DNA from: Trissonchulus latispiculum
Taxonomy: Eukaryota; Nematoda; Enoplea; Enoplida; Ironidae
Direction: 5' to 3'
Length of the DNA: 64,000 bases
Assembly: GCA_030248195.1 (NCBI GenBank)
Contig: JASAND010028718.1
Span: 52,892-116,891 of the forward strand
Position 1 is the first letter of the stretch. Every line of letters starts with the position of its first letter. Of this stretch, positions 47,079-58,260 are shown in pieces. Under the pieces are notes generated by a model that was given only the letters and a program-made list of their open reading frames with translations, made no database searches and had not been told where the DNA came from. Both the position numbers and the translations under genes were made by a program.

Positions 47079-47739
47079 TAGGGCGTTTCACAAAGGGCTC
47101 CTAAATCTAGCTCCTAAGTCCCTCCTATCTTATCTCTTATGAGCAGTTTACGAGCAAAATATGAGCGTCTCCTAAACTGTTTCACAAAGCTCCTCTTAAA
47201 CGGCTCCTAGACATTCGCTCATAACCCCCTCTTAGCGCCTTTCTCTTAACTTTCTAAGCGCTTCACGCCGGGAGCTTATAAAGGCATTCTAACTTGGAAG
47301 TCTCTTAACTTTTTCAGCACACCTCATATTATTTTCAACTACAAAATATGATAGGAAACAGTACAGTCTCACATTAAAGGCAAGGATAAAATTAGCTTGT
47401 TTCTTATTTTTTGACGAAAGTAATGATGAAATTATAAATATTCACTATTATATATTTTTATTATATATTCAGCAGTAGAAGCTCATCAAACGAATGACAA
47501 GCTTTTACAGAACTTTCCTGGAGGAATACAATACATCGCACCGTTGTCTTGGCTAAATATTTGAACAATTAGCACTTGAGAGTGCGTTATGAGCCCGATA
47601 TCGGGATTCTAATTTTAAGAGCCATTTTAAGAGGTCTCTTAGTTTAGGAGCTCTTCGTGAAACACCATTCTCCTAACTTTTCTCATAAGTAGTAAATTTA
47701 GGAGCTCTTAGCGCTATGAGCCCTTTGTGAAATGCCCCA
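47079..47739. mobile_element. Inverted-repeat element with CTG target duplication (661 bp)
   Basis: The ends TAGGGCGTTTCACAAAGG and CCTTTGTGAAATGCCCCA are near-exact complements. CTG occurs at both borders (47076-47078 and 47740-47742). The empty target TAATCTGGACTAGGTAG is preserved in the related element at 54849-54866, so the borders and the 3-bp duplication are supported by a related empty site. The interior has many TTAGGAGCTCTTA-type words in both orientations. A 3-bp duplication fits PIF/Harbinger-like elements, but this is inference. Confidence 0.87.
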
Positions 47740-48090
47740 CTGGACTAGGTAGCGTGTTAATATCTATATGTTGTGTTTTTGCGTTAGCTCAGCGAATTTC
47801 TAGAAATTTTCAAAGTTGGGTGAAGTAGGTTTTTGCACAAATTTGACTAACAAAAACGCCACCAAAGAAATCTTTCGTCCTGGCCTGAACTAACCGGTTA
47901 CTGCATACATTTCGCGTACAGATATTAACACAGTACACAAATAGAGGTTCAATCTGCATACGGAAAATCTATGCTGTTACTTGTGAGTATTTTTTTTCTA
48001 CGGACTCATCCACCACCGAGGCACTACATGAGGCCTATATGGTGTTGCTCTCCGCAGTCCTTTGAAAGTGGACAAGAAGCGGAGAAGCGA

Positions 48091-48605
48091 AGACCACGGA
48101 TAGAAAGTGTGATCTCCAAGCCATGTCGGTGTACGGTTATTGGCCAGCGGCCGCAGTCACACCCGAGGCAAACGACGTTGACTTTCAGCAACACCGTTTG
48201 CCCCCCGCATACCTCAAGTGACTAAGATGGCTGAAACCTTGCTAGGCCTACTCGGAAAGCCTGGGGACAAAAACCATTGGCTGCAGAAGCAAGGTTCGAA
48301 TGGTTAGAGCCGAGAAGATAGGAAAGAAGGAAAGTCCACTTGTTTGATAGACCACGGATAGAAAGTGTGATCTCCAAGCCATGTCGGTGTACGGTTATTG
48401 GCCAGCGGCCGCAGTCACACCCGTGGCAAACGACGTTGACTTTCAGCAACACCGTTTGCCCCCCGCATACCTCAAGTGACTAAGATGGCTGAAACCTTGC
48501 TAGGCCTACTCGGAAAGCCTGGGGACAAAAACATTGGCTGCAGAAGCAAGGTTCGAATGGTTAGAGCCGAGAAGATAGGAAAGAAGGAAAGTCCACTTGT
48601 TTGAT
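48091..48605. repeat. Two-unit tandem repeat, period 258 bp
   Basis: Unit 1 (48091-48348) and unit 2 (48349-48605) differ at about two positions (CCCGAGG/CCCGTGG and one base lost in the AAAAACC run). The unit has higher GC than its surroundings and includes GGCCAGCGGCCGCAGTCACA. Frames through it are short. I do not recognise it; the near identity implies recent duplication. Confidence 0.9.
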
Positions 48606-48717
48606 CTACAAATTTTAAAGAAATGGTCTTTGAATGTATGTAATATACCGCTTGGACTTTGATGTACTCAAGAACTCTTAGTCTTACGAATACTAGTCAG
48701 CTCTTCCAAATCCGAGA

Positions 48718-48915
48718 GTTGATGTTGGCATGTTTGCTGACGATGTGCCATACTGACCAACCACGTCAATTATTGCTCCAACTATCACCAAGATAATCAG
48801 ATTGCTAATTGTCCGATATCTAGGACTCTTTCTTGATGCAAAGCTCAGCTAGAAAGAGCATATCGCCAAACTGGAGGGTGTGGCAGAAAGACCCTGTCGT
48901 GGACACTGATCTGAG
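48718..48915 (+). pseudogene. Broken non-LTR reverse transcriptase fragment
   Basis: One frame reads VDVGMFADDVPY, stop (48754), then about 30 codons, RYLGLFLDAKLS, stop (48850), KEHIAKLEGVAER. FADD is the RT catalytic box and YLGxxLDxKLSxxEHI is the conserved downstream block of R1/Jockey-type LINEs. The spacing between blocks is shorter than usual, so there is an internal deletion as well as two stops. It is nonfunctional. Confidence 0.75.
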
Positions 48916-49767
48916 AGGCCAATTACTTAAATCAAAGAAAAATGATGGTAACATTTGACCCGCGATGGCCAGGTTGCTATCTCCCGCTTGAGAAGCAAGC
49001 ATTTTATCTTAGCTGACTTTCCTGGGAAACTTAGCCTGCTACTTGTGAGTAGTTCACAGTTTTGGTTACCGCGTTGGAGTTTTGCCTGAAAACACGTCAT
49101 TTTCTGAATTTTTTGGATATAAGGTCCATAAGTCGGGTGAAAGCCGATCTATTCCAACCAAATTCGGTGTGCCAGTTTGCACATATGAAAGGAAAATGTG
49201 TGCTAAATTTTACTGCAATTGCTGGTGTTTAACTGTGGACGCATGCCTCAGTGCGATTGCGGAGGCCTATAGTAAAAAATGGCAAATTTTCAAATTTTTC
49301 AAATATAGCCAAATTTTATATCAAATTAAAGCTCTCGATGTCCTGAACATTTTATCTAGTTGCACCAAGTTTCTACAAAGCAGTATGAGAAAGTTAGAGC
49401 GCGTTAAAGTTCGAAGTAAATAACAGTCGGAAGGAGCTTGAGCAAATCGTTCAAACGCCGTTTCTCGCTCGGTGATTGGCGTATCATTGCCATTTGCACA
49501 GCAATAAATAGCACCAGATAGAGGCTTCAATTTATTCTATTGGCCATACCGTAGTGTTTTGTCATCCTATGTGTACACGTCTTCGAAGCCATTAGCGAGG
49601 CATAGTGGCGTAAATACTAAATTGTAGGGATTTGAACTGCAATATCTCTTAACTGGATTGACCCTGGTAAAAATTTGTCTTGTTTTTGGACACATATGGG
49701 GGTATATTATATCCAAAAATGAGCGAAATCGGTGACTATAAAATTTGGTACCCGGCGACCCCCTTAA

Positions 49768-50680
49768 ATATGATTCACACGCTTTCGCATAAAAGCGTGT
49801 CTGCTCGCTGGTTCGCTAATTAACGTCAGGCTTACGGTAGGTAGTTCACAGTGTAGAGATTAGGTTGAGTAAATCTTTGGACAAACAATTTAATCACAGA
49901 AATAAACCTGTAGAAAGTACGCTCTTAGAGCGTGACTCCCGACAAGCGAATTTCTGGAAATTTAGAAGATTGCAAAGGTTCTCTGAGTATGCGCATGCCA
50001 AGACACCTAACGTCAGATCACCCTAACCTACAGCAAGAAAGAAACGATCTAACTAAAAAATACGAGTTTACTTTACCAAAATACGAGTTTTACTTTAACT
50101 ACCAAATAACACCGAAATAGTACAAGAAAATAACAATTCCAAGTGTAAATTTCAAATCAAAAGCAAAGGCACCAGAGCGAATTTTAAATATAACAGACAA
50201 AACTTAACAAACCTGCCAAAAAGACTCCACGGCTAGACAAAAGGAAGAAGAATGGGAACGAAATCCTGAACTTAATGGGACGTGAACGAATATGAAAAGA
50301 ACCGCCCGCCTTGACAAGAATACCACTTCAACTGACTAACGCGCGTCCAAATTTGAATCAAAAGTGAGAATTAGCTAGTCCGGCCTTGGACCGTACACAG
50401 AAGTAATAATTTAGTTTGACCGTTCATGAATTTAGCACTACATTTTATAATTTCAAGTGAAAATGACGAAAATACGAATTTATCGTGAAGTTAGCAGTAC
50501 ACTTTACAATTTCAAATGGAAATAATTCTCGAACTGACTGAAATAATCCACAACAGTTATTTTTATCAATTAACCATAAGTTTAACTAGCTTAAAGCAAA
50601 TAATAAATTAGACAACTTTGTAGCATTGTTTCTGTTTCTTCCAATGATGTAAAAATTGTTGGCTTGTAAATTGTGCTGGG
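49768..50680. repeat. Decayed relative of the palindromic foldback element
   Basis: CACACGCTTTCGCATAAAAG, GTGTCTGCTCGCTGG and GGCTTACGGTAGG near 49775-49845, and GACAACTTTGTAGCATTG with CCAATGATGTAAAAATTGTT near 50610-50662, match the arm of the 12553-13217 element. Between them is unassigned sequence, so either the copy is interrupted or only its ends survive. The left edge coincides with the TTAA at 49764-49767. Confidence 0.55.
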
Positions 50681-50869
50681 AGGGACTGAATTACTGACTC
50701 TTCTTACGCTTTTAGTGACACCCAGACCTAACCTAACCTGGTTGAAGAGTTTTCGGCAATGTCAGAAACGTGAAATCTCTGTAAAAGAAAAAGGGGAGAA
50801 GTAGTTTTTTATGACTTTTGCACTTCTCTTGTAATTTAGCGAATCTTAAAAAATTAAGTTAATCACGGA

Positions 50870-51392
50870 ATTTGGGTCTTTCCCATAATCCCCCCATAGC
50901 TATGAAGAAGTACTGAAGAAGCACAATTTGACTGATTGAGTTGAAATTTGGTGGAGGTAGGTTTTCGGACCTGCTGATTTCAAAAATGCAAAAATTTTAA
51001 AATCATCACGATCACGAATCTGAAATCAGTTTTTCGATTCAGCTTTTCGTTAGCTTAAAGCTAAAGTTTTAAGCTTAATATGTAAGCTGATCCTGAGCTA
51101 ACGAAAAGCTAAATAGAAAACCCGATTGCAGATTCGTGATCAGCACCCCAGAAAACCCCTGTACGCAAGTTTTCAGCAAAATTAGTTTCAAAAAATTTTT
51201 CGGTTCCCTTTGCTCCACCCTTATCAAACTAAAATTTTAAAATTTTTTTAATTTTTAAAGTTTTTGCACTTTTGAAATCAGCAGGTCCGAACACCTACCT
51301 CCACCAAATTTCAACTCAATCAGTCGAATTGTGCTTCTTCGGTACTTCTGTGGACCTGTGGGGGGGATAATGGGAAAGACCCCAGAATTTCA
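50870..51392. mobile_element. Foldback element, about 520 bp
   Basis: The left arm (TTTCCCATAATCCCCCCA, GAAGAAGCACAATTTGACTG, AAATTTGGTGGAGGTAGGT) is the inverted complement of the right arm ending at the GGGGGGGATAATGGGAAAGA block (51360-51379). The centre has AGCTTTTCGTTAGC facing GCTAACGAAAAGCT. A second copy, lacking the left arm, lies at about 58955-59285. No ORF. Confidence 0.8.
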
Positions 51393-51713
51393 TGGAATTC
51401 AGGTTAGGAATGACGTGTCGTGATTAAAGTTTAAAGTTTAAAAATTAATAAATACTTTACTTTTTCGGTCAACGAAAACCTGCAGTGAAAATCTTATTTC
51501 AAAAATTTCAAGATTTCAAGATTTCAAGCAGGATCGAAATTTTGACCCAAGTTGCCCTCACGTAAATTTCCCAGTTTTATTTCTTAATGAATGAAGAATG
51601 GAAGTCTATTTCATTACCGTATTCTTGCGCTTAAGAGAACATGTTCTCTTAAGTGAAATACGGGAAAAATCGGAAAATTTTCTGATTTCACTTAAGAGAA
51701 CACGTTCACTTAA

Positions 51714-52720
51714 GGTGCTGGTTTCCTTTTGTGCAGTGCTTTTGTGATGCTTTTTTGAAACGCTATAACTTTCGCAATTTTGGGAGTTGCAAAGAGCTTT
51801 ATACATCGTTTTAAAGCTTATTATCTGGACATTCACATGAGCTTACAGAACTGGCAAAGTTAGCAGAAAATAGCAGAAAGTTTCGGACAAGCTGACATCT
51901 AACAGGATGAATATAGACCAAAAGTTTTTGAACATCGATTTCTCAAAACTGAAGAATCGGCCAAAAGTGTTTTTTGTGCCATGATATGAAGGACATATGG
52001 GCCGAGGGACGTTTTTTTGGATTTGGCTCAGCAGGTCTTAACGTTCGAGAAAATCGGCCGAATGCACAGTAACACGAAATTTCGCAACTTCGCATTGAGT
52101 TTTCTTGCTACTCAATATGTTTTAGCCCAAACCAAGAAAAACGTCCCTCCGCAGAAGTGCGAATTTCGATTCTGCCGAAAATCTCCGGAATCCGTCGAGT
52201 AGTTTTTGAGAAATCGATGTTCGAAACAAAATAATCGCAGTTTTGCCAAAATGGTTTTTTGGCCAAATCTCTAGCTTAAAGCAATAAAGTCCGGTTAATA
52301 GGCATTCATAAAATGTGCATTTGGACGATGTATCGATTGAGTATAACTAAGCCAATTTTGTCCTAAGCATGCGGCGGTAATTTTGAAAAAACTGATTTCC
52401 TCGAAAATGGCCATTTTTTGACCCTAAAAACAGTTTTTTGCTTATGCTGACTTAACCACTGGAGATAGCTCAAAGGTTGTAAGAGCAAAAATGTTCATTA
52501 TCGAGTACTCTTTCCAGCCATACCAACCAATCCCGTGTCTTGTCTACCTACTGGGAGCTTCGGGCCAAAAACCAAAACTTTCTTATCTTTTGGCCTAAGA
52601 ATACGGGACTGGTCCTAAAATGTTAAAGAGCACGGAAATAGGTTATTTCGTAAGTTTTAGCCCTTTGCGTAAAGGATTAAAGCCGTAGGAGTAAAAAATA
52701 CCCGAAAGGAAACCAGCACC
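51714..52720. mobile_element. TTAA-flanked element, GGTGSTGG family, copy T3
   Basis: TTAA at 51710-51713 and 52721-52724. The ends are GGTGCTGGTTTCCTTTTG and GGAAACCAGCACC. Same length class and orientation as T1, and similar along its length with scattered differences. Nonautonomous. Confidence 0.9.
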
Positions 52721-53234
52721 TTAAGAGAACATGTTCCCTTAAGGGGGGGGTCGCGATTTTTCGACCATCTCCGATTTTTTTCATTTTCACATATTTTGTA
52801 GTCCTCATGGGTCCCCAAAACAAGACAAGTGCGTTTGTTGCAAAACTTTTCCTATCATTCACAATAGCCCTCCAAAGGTGACCCCGACATGTGTTAAACA
52901 TAGGAAAATGAAAAAGTTAGGAAAATTTTTCTGCTACCAAAAGTTTGAGCGCTGTGTACGAGCAAATCGGCTACAACTTGGTGTAAACCAGTGTTGGCAT
53001 CTGGGATGGGATCCCATGGGATCCCATGGGATGGGATGGGATGGGATTGAAAATTCATCCCATGTGGGATCAGTGGGATTTTGTGGGATCATTTTGCCTT
53101 ACAATGCCTTCAAACACCCTTTCAAAATTTTGAAAAAGTGCAATATTTTGATAAATTTGGCATAAAAATGTTTGTTCAATTTCATGATTGGCGTTTTGAT
53201 GACTACCAGCAAAGCAAAGCATGCAGCTCTTTAA

Positions 53235-54647
53235 GGTGCTGGTATCACTTCGTGTAAATGGTACCTTACAGCCTACAGGCTCCAATTTTTATGGTGAACG
53301 TTGATGAAACTTTCCAAATATGGTGCTCTTTAGGCACTGGGACCTTTTGCATTCTGGGACCAGTCCCGAATTTTCAGGTGAAAAAATAAGAAATCTTTGG
53401 TTTTTGTCACTATTCTCTCAGTTCGTACACTTGATGGTTGGTATAAATAGAAAACGGTCACCGAAATGAACATTTTTGCTTTTACGACCTATGAGCTATG
53501 TTAAGCTAGCAGTTAAGTGGGGGGGGTCAATCATGAAAATTTTTTAGATCACGGATTTCGTTCATTTTCGCACATAAACTATGTCGTGCATACCACGTCC
53601 AAGTTTTGAGTTTCGTTCAGTTCTCCGCAATTTCGAGCCATCACCTGTCTGCAATTCGAGTATGAGCGAGTAACGAGAGTTTTGCAGACAATCGAAGCAA
53701 ATATTCGCAAGTCAGTTAACTTCAAGTTTTTATAAAATGAATAAATATGTTGAAATGCAAAAATATGCAACTTTACAATATAGCCTGGTCGTAAAATGCC
53801 TCACTGAAAAATCAACAATTTTCACAATTTCACCAAAATTTAACTTCTGCGCCAAAAAATCTCTACACTGGCAAAGGATTCTAAGCAACATTGGCTTAGT
53901 TTTTAGTTAGGACCTCTAGTTTTTTTATAATCTCCAGCTAAACAAAACATAATGACCCTCATTTTTGGTCACCAAAAGCGACCGAATTTGGCGACTTTCG
54001 GCAGTTCGCTAACTTCACAAATTAATTAAAATTTTTTGAAGACCTAATTAAAATTCAGCCCTTTCTAGTCCCATCGGAGGTCCGAATTTTTCGGACCTTC
54101 GGTCTCGGTGGTATATATGACTTTCTTCGTTTTTTCATTTATTTATACTCAATTGATTTAGTCCTATCGATTTACTTTCTACTCAATTTAAACAATCCAA
54201 TTGCACGTTTTATTAATGCCTATTTCTGGAGTTCGCTGCTTTAAGCTAGAGATTTGGCCGACAAACGTATTTGGCAAAACTGCGATTATTTTATTTTAAA
54301 CATCAATTCCTCAAAAACTAGTCCATGGATTCGCGTAAGCTTTGGCAGGAGGAAAAAGAAAAAAAAGACCTGTTGAGCCAAATTCATAAAAATTCCCTCG
54401 ACCCACATGTCCTTCATTCATATGCACAAGAAATTTTGCCCGATTCTATAGTTTTGAGAAATCGATACTCAAAGTTTGATGGTCCATGTTTAGTTAATAT
54501 GTCAAAAAGTTTTGCTAGTTTTTTGCAAATTTTATTTTTTCGTATTTACTGATTATAAGCTTTAAAACGGTTTAAATTTTTCCAACTCGCGAAATTGTGA
54601 AAGTTTATTGCATTTCAAAATTGCCCTCACAAAAGGATAGCACCACC
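53235..54647. mobile_element. TTAA-flanked element, GGTGSTGG family, copy T5
   Basis: TTAA at 53231-53234 precedes GGTGCTGGTATCAC; AAAAGGATAGCACCACC precedes TTAA at 54648-54651. Orientation is that of T4. It is more diverged than T1, T3 and T4, and is interrupted by a fragment of the GGGGTCC family from 53517. Confidence 0.82.
53517..54120. mobile_element. Truncated GGGGTCC-family fragment inside T5
   Basis: After TTAA at 53513-53516, GTGGGGGGGTCAATCATGAA and following sequence match the left end of the 21046-22678 element (AGTTCTCCG and GAGCCATCA are shared). The opposite end is not seen; T5 sequence resumes near 54170. The right border is approximate. Confidence 0.6.
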
Positions 54648-55609
54648 TTAAGTAAGACCTTATGCCAATATTAAAATCTCAATGCTACAGCGATTGTAAA
54701 GACAAATACTGTAAGTGGGATTACATGGGACTGGAAAAAGCAAGTTCGGACAAATGGGATGGGATGGGACGGCGAATTTGAAAATCTAGTGGGATGGGAT
54801 GGGATGGGATCAGAGAATTCGTCCCATTTGCCAACTCTGGTGTAAACCTAATCTGGACTAGGTAGAGTGCTAATATCTATACGACATTATTTCCTGTAGG
54901 GCAGCTAATTTTATACGAATTTACAAAGTTCGGGGAAGGCGGTTTTTGCTCAAAATCGCTCTACAAATGTGTAGCTCGTTGAACGTTTTGTCCTGTCCTG
55001 AACTAACCCTTCCGTATAGAAACTTCGCGTTTAGTTATTAACACAGTACATTGCTAGTGCTCTATTTTGAATATAATCAATCCCTATCCAGGCTTTTCAG
55101 TAGCTCACAGTTTTGGTAGCAGAAATTTCATTTTTCCTCAAAATTTATCATTTTTCGAAAATTTCGTATTTAATGCTTTATAAGTCAGCCAAAACTTGTA
55201 GCAATCAGCGCCCCCCCCCCCTTCTCCTTTTAACATACACTTTAAATTAAAGTTTAAATTAATTACTCTTACTTTTGGGGCAACTTTGCTGACGTGCGAA
55301 CTCCGTTTCGCAACGCCCCAGTTCTTTCTTTCTTTCTTTTCTTGTCAACTCTTTAATTTAAACTATCCATCAAACAAACTATTTAAACACCAAAATTCTC
55401 TCTAACTTCAGTTCAGTATACAGTTCAGATCAGTCTTGCAATCTTTGACGATGCCTATACTTTTACGTTTTCTCTGTTAAACTACTCCGAAACTTGGCCA
55501 TATAGACTACGTAAATATTCCCCTTCTGCTGATGCTGCATTCGGCCAACAGAATGGTCTCTCCTCTTAAGTGAGGTTATGCATCAATATATAATCTTTTC
55601 CCCTCTTAA

Positions 55610-56819
55610 GGGGGGGGTCGCTTTGGGTCAAAATCGATAGTCACGGATTTCGCTCATTTTCACACACAATATAGGTACATATGTTCTCAAAAACAAGACA
55701 AAACATTAGAGTTCGAAATCAAACGGTGGCAGAGATATTCAGCTATAAAGTTGGAAAACTTGAAAATCACTGTGATTTGCCCTCCAAGGTCATGCTGAGA
55801 CAGAACGGCAGCGAAATTTGGGTCAACTAATATGACAAATTAATTCTGCGGGTTGGCTAATATTTTAATACCAAAATGACTCCGGGATATCCAGCCAGTC
55901 GTTCACAGTACATTTTTCAATTGTGAACTGACCCTTTTTCATCTACTGTGCCCTGAAACTTTAACTTGCTCTAACTTTCAGATACTAAATTTCAGACACA
56001 TAGTTCTATTAGAAAAGTTGTTCAGCTCATCAGTAGCTATCGAATGATACCCAATTTGTCTATATTTTGGAAATTTCAAAAATTGACTTTTGTGATCTTT
56101 AAGCGATCAAAGGAGCCGACACGACAGAAAGTTCTACCTTGAAGCATTTGCCTTTACCAAAATATCAGGCAGGCATTGAGAGTTTTATGTGCCAATTTTG
56201 GTGACTTTCGAGTGGGTAACGAGGGAGAAATTATTAAAAGTTCGTGAAAATTGTGCAAAATGATGATTTTTGGCAAAATTAGCACATTTTGTGGCAAGTT
56301 TTTTGAGAGCACTACAAACGGTAGAAATTTGGAACTACTGTCATAAGAATTCTGTATATGCGTAGAGTGCAACTATCTATAAGCGATTTCTGTAGCTTTT
56401 GCCAATCGTGCAGGAGAGGCGAAAATGTTTTGCTGGTCCTGTTTTTCGTGGCACAAAAAGCACCAATTTTCCGAAATTTTGACTTTGAAAAATCGCCAAA
56501 AATCCGACACTCAACAAAATTGTTTCAGAAGGGTTATTTGCACTCTCTGATATGTCTTTAACATGTACAACAAGGTTGCAGAGTTGTATCTTGCATACAG
56601 CGAAAAATTTTTCTGCCACAAACTTTTTAACCTAACTTTTTCATTTTCCTATGTTTAACACATGTCGAGGTCACCTTTGAAGTGCTCTACAGCACGATAG
56701 AAGCAATATTACGCAAAACGCACCTGTCTTGTTTTGGGGACACATGGGGACTACAAAATATGTGAAAATGAGCAAAATCGGAGATGGTCGAAAAATCGGC
56801 CAAAAAGCGACCCCCCCCC
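55610..56819. mobile_element. TTAA-flanked element, GGGGTCGC family, full-length copy
   Basis: TTAA at 55606-55609 and 56820-56823, uninterrupted 1210 bp. The left end is GGGGGGGTCGCTTTGGGTC and the right end GCCAAAAAGCGACCCCCCC. The flanks CCTC-TTAA and TTAA-GTGAGG match the intact CCTCTTAAGTGAGG at 55562-55575, a related empty site. The best template for the family consensus in this window. Confidence 0.88.
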
Positions 56820-57614
56820 TTAAGTGAGGTTCTGCTCAACTATAATCTTTTCTTAGACTGTTAATTGTAGTGTGACAACTTAGCTTCCTCTTAAATGAGG
56901 TTATGTCTCAAACTGTAGTTTCATTAAATGCAATTGTAAACTTTTAAACTATCTGTGAGTCCCTTTCTAACTCTCACGCTACCCTTAAGTACAGACCAGT
57001 CCAGCCCGCGCCACTCAGCCACCGTTACAAATTTAAGGTATCTCAATAAAATTTCGTGTGCTAATTGGCATGCACAATGCCAATATGTATGTAAAATTTC
57101 ATGCCAATATCCTGTGTTTTGCGTTGGCTACATATGTACTACGACAGCATGACGGACACCTATGTGTCAAAAATGTCAAATTTTCAATTTTTTCAAATAT
57201 AGCGATATTTTATATCAAATTGAAGCTCTCGATTTCCTGAACATTTTATCTTCTTACACCAAGTCTCTACAAAGCAGTATGAGAAAGTTAGAGCGACTTA
57301 AAGTTTGAAGCAAATGACAGTCGGAATGAGCATTACCGAATCGTTCAAACGCCGTTTCTCGCTCGTTGCTTGGCTTGCTACTGTTATTTATGCACTAATA
57401 AATAGCCCCAACTAGAGGCTTTAATTTGATGTATTTGTCATGCCGTAGTCTGTTGTCGTCCTATGTGTACACACTACACGACTTCGAAGTTTTGCAACAA
57501 ACGCACTTGTCTTGTTTTGGGGACCCATGAGGACTACAAAATATGTGAAAATGAAAAAAATCGGAGATGGTCGAAAAATCGCGACCCCCCCCTTAAGGGA
57601 ACATGTTCTCTTAA

Positions 57615-58260
57615 GGTGCTGGTTTCCTTTCGGGTATTTTTGACTCCTACGGCTTTAATCCTTTACGCAAAGGGCTAAAACTTACGAAATAACCTATTTC
57701 CGTGCTCCTTAACATTTTAGGACCAGTCCCGTATTCTTAGGCCAAAAGACAAGGAAGTTTCTGTTTTTGGCCTTAAGCTCACAGTAGGTAAACAAGACAC
57801 GGAATTGGTTGGTATGGCTGGAAAGAGGACTCGAAAATGAACATTTTTGCTCTTACAACCTTTGAGCTATCTCCAGTGGTTAAGTCAGTATAAGCAAACA
57901 ACTGTTTTTAGGGTCAAAAAATGGCCATTTTCGAGGAAATCAGTATTTTCAAAATTACTGCCACATGTTAAGGACAAAATTGGCTTAGTTATACTCAATC
58001 GATACATCGTCCAAATGCACATTTTATGAATGCCTATTAGCCGGACTTTATTGCTTTCAGCTAGAGATTTGGCCGAAAAACCATTTTGGCAAAACTGCGA
58101 TTATTTTGTTTCGAACATCGATTTCTCAAAAACTACTCGACGGTTTCCGGAGAACGCTCTTTGCTTTTGCATAAAGCTCTTTGCAACTCCCAAAATTGCG
58201 AAAGTTATAGCGTTTCAAAAAAATCACCACAAAAGCACTGCACAAAAGGATACCACCACC
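57615..58260. mobile_element. TTAA-flanked element, GGTGSTGG family, copy T4 (deleted)
   Basis: TTAA at 57611-57614 and 58261-58264. It is in inverted orientation relative to T1 and T3: GGGTATTTTTGACTCCTACGG at its left is the complement of the T3 right end. It is about 350 bp shorter, with the loss near 58150. Confidence 0.88.

Larger units (their letters stand above)
47990..49039 (+). mobile_element. Retroelement-like insertion with 12-bp target duplication
   Basis: TACTTGTGAGTA occurs at 47978-47989 and 49040-49051, flanking 1050 bp that is absent from the related TTAA element. The insert begins with a T run and contains a two-unit tandem repeat and a broken reverse-transcriptase fragment. 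A 12-bp duplication suits target-primed reverse transcription. The T run on the left would imply minus orientation, whereas the RT fragment reads on plus, so the insert may be composite. Confidence 0.6.
46824..49763. mobile_element. TTAA-flanked element, GGGGTCGC family, with nested insertions
   Basis: TTAA at 46820-46823 is followed by GGAGGGGGGTCGCG and then CGACCGTCTCCGATTTTTA. The right end GGCGACCCCC abuts TTAA at 49764-49767. Its two ends match the two ends of the uninterrupted copy at 55610-56819. Removing the nested elements at 47079-47739 and 47990-49039 leaves about 1.2 kb, the size of that copy. No transposase frame. Confidence 0.82.
52989..54839. mobile_element. hAT-type element with GGGAT arrays, split by a TTAA element
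   Basis: CAGTGTTGGCA at the left and TTGCCAACTCTG at the right, with the exact 8-bp duplication GTGTAAAC (52981-52988 and 54840-54847), identify a hAT-type nonautonomous element. Its arms hold GGGATGGGAT tandem words near 53003-53090 and 54758-54815. Without the T5 insertion at 53235-54647 it is about 430 bp. Confidence 0.9.
52743..57592. mobile_element. TTAA-flanked composite of the GGGGTCGC family
   Basis: TTAA at 52739-52742 and 57593-57596. About 105 bases at the two ends (52743-52848 and 57488-57592) appear to be perfect inverted copies, whereas ordinary family members have two unlike ends. Before the right end the interior (57160-57470) matches the opposite-end half of the 46824-49763 copy. 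One end therefore seems to have been replaced by an inverted duplicate. A hAT element (52989-54839) and a full family member (55610-56819) are nested inside. Confidence 0.78.

Noticed and set aside
48091..48605. CRISPR-like or gene-array reading of the direct repeats
   Set aside because: Only two long units, no spacers, eukaryotic context; a simple tandem duplication.
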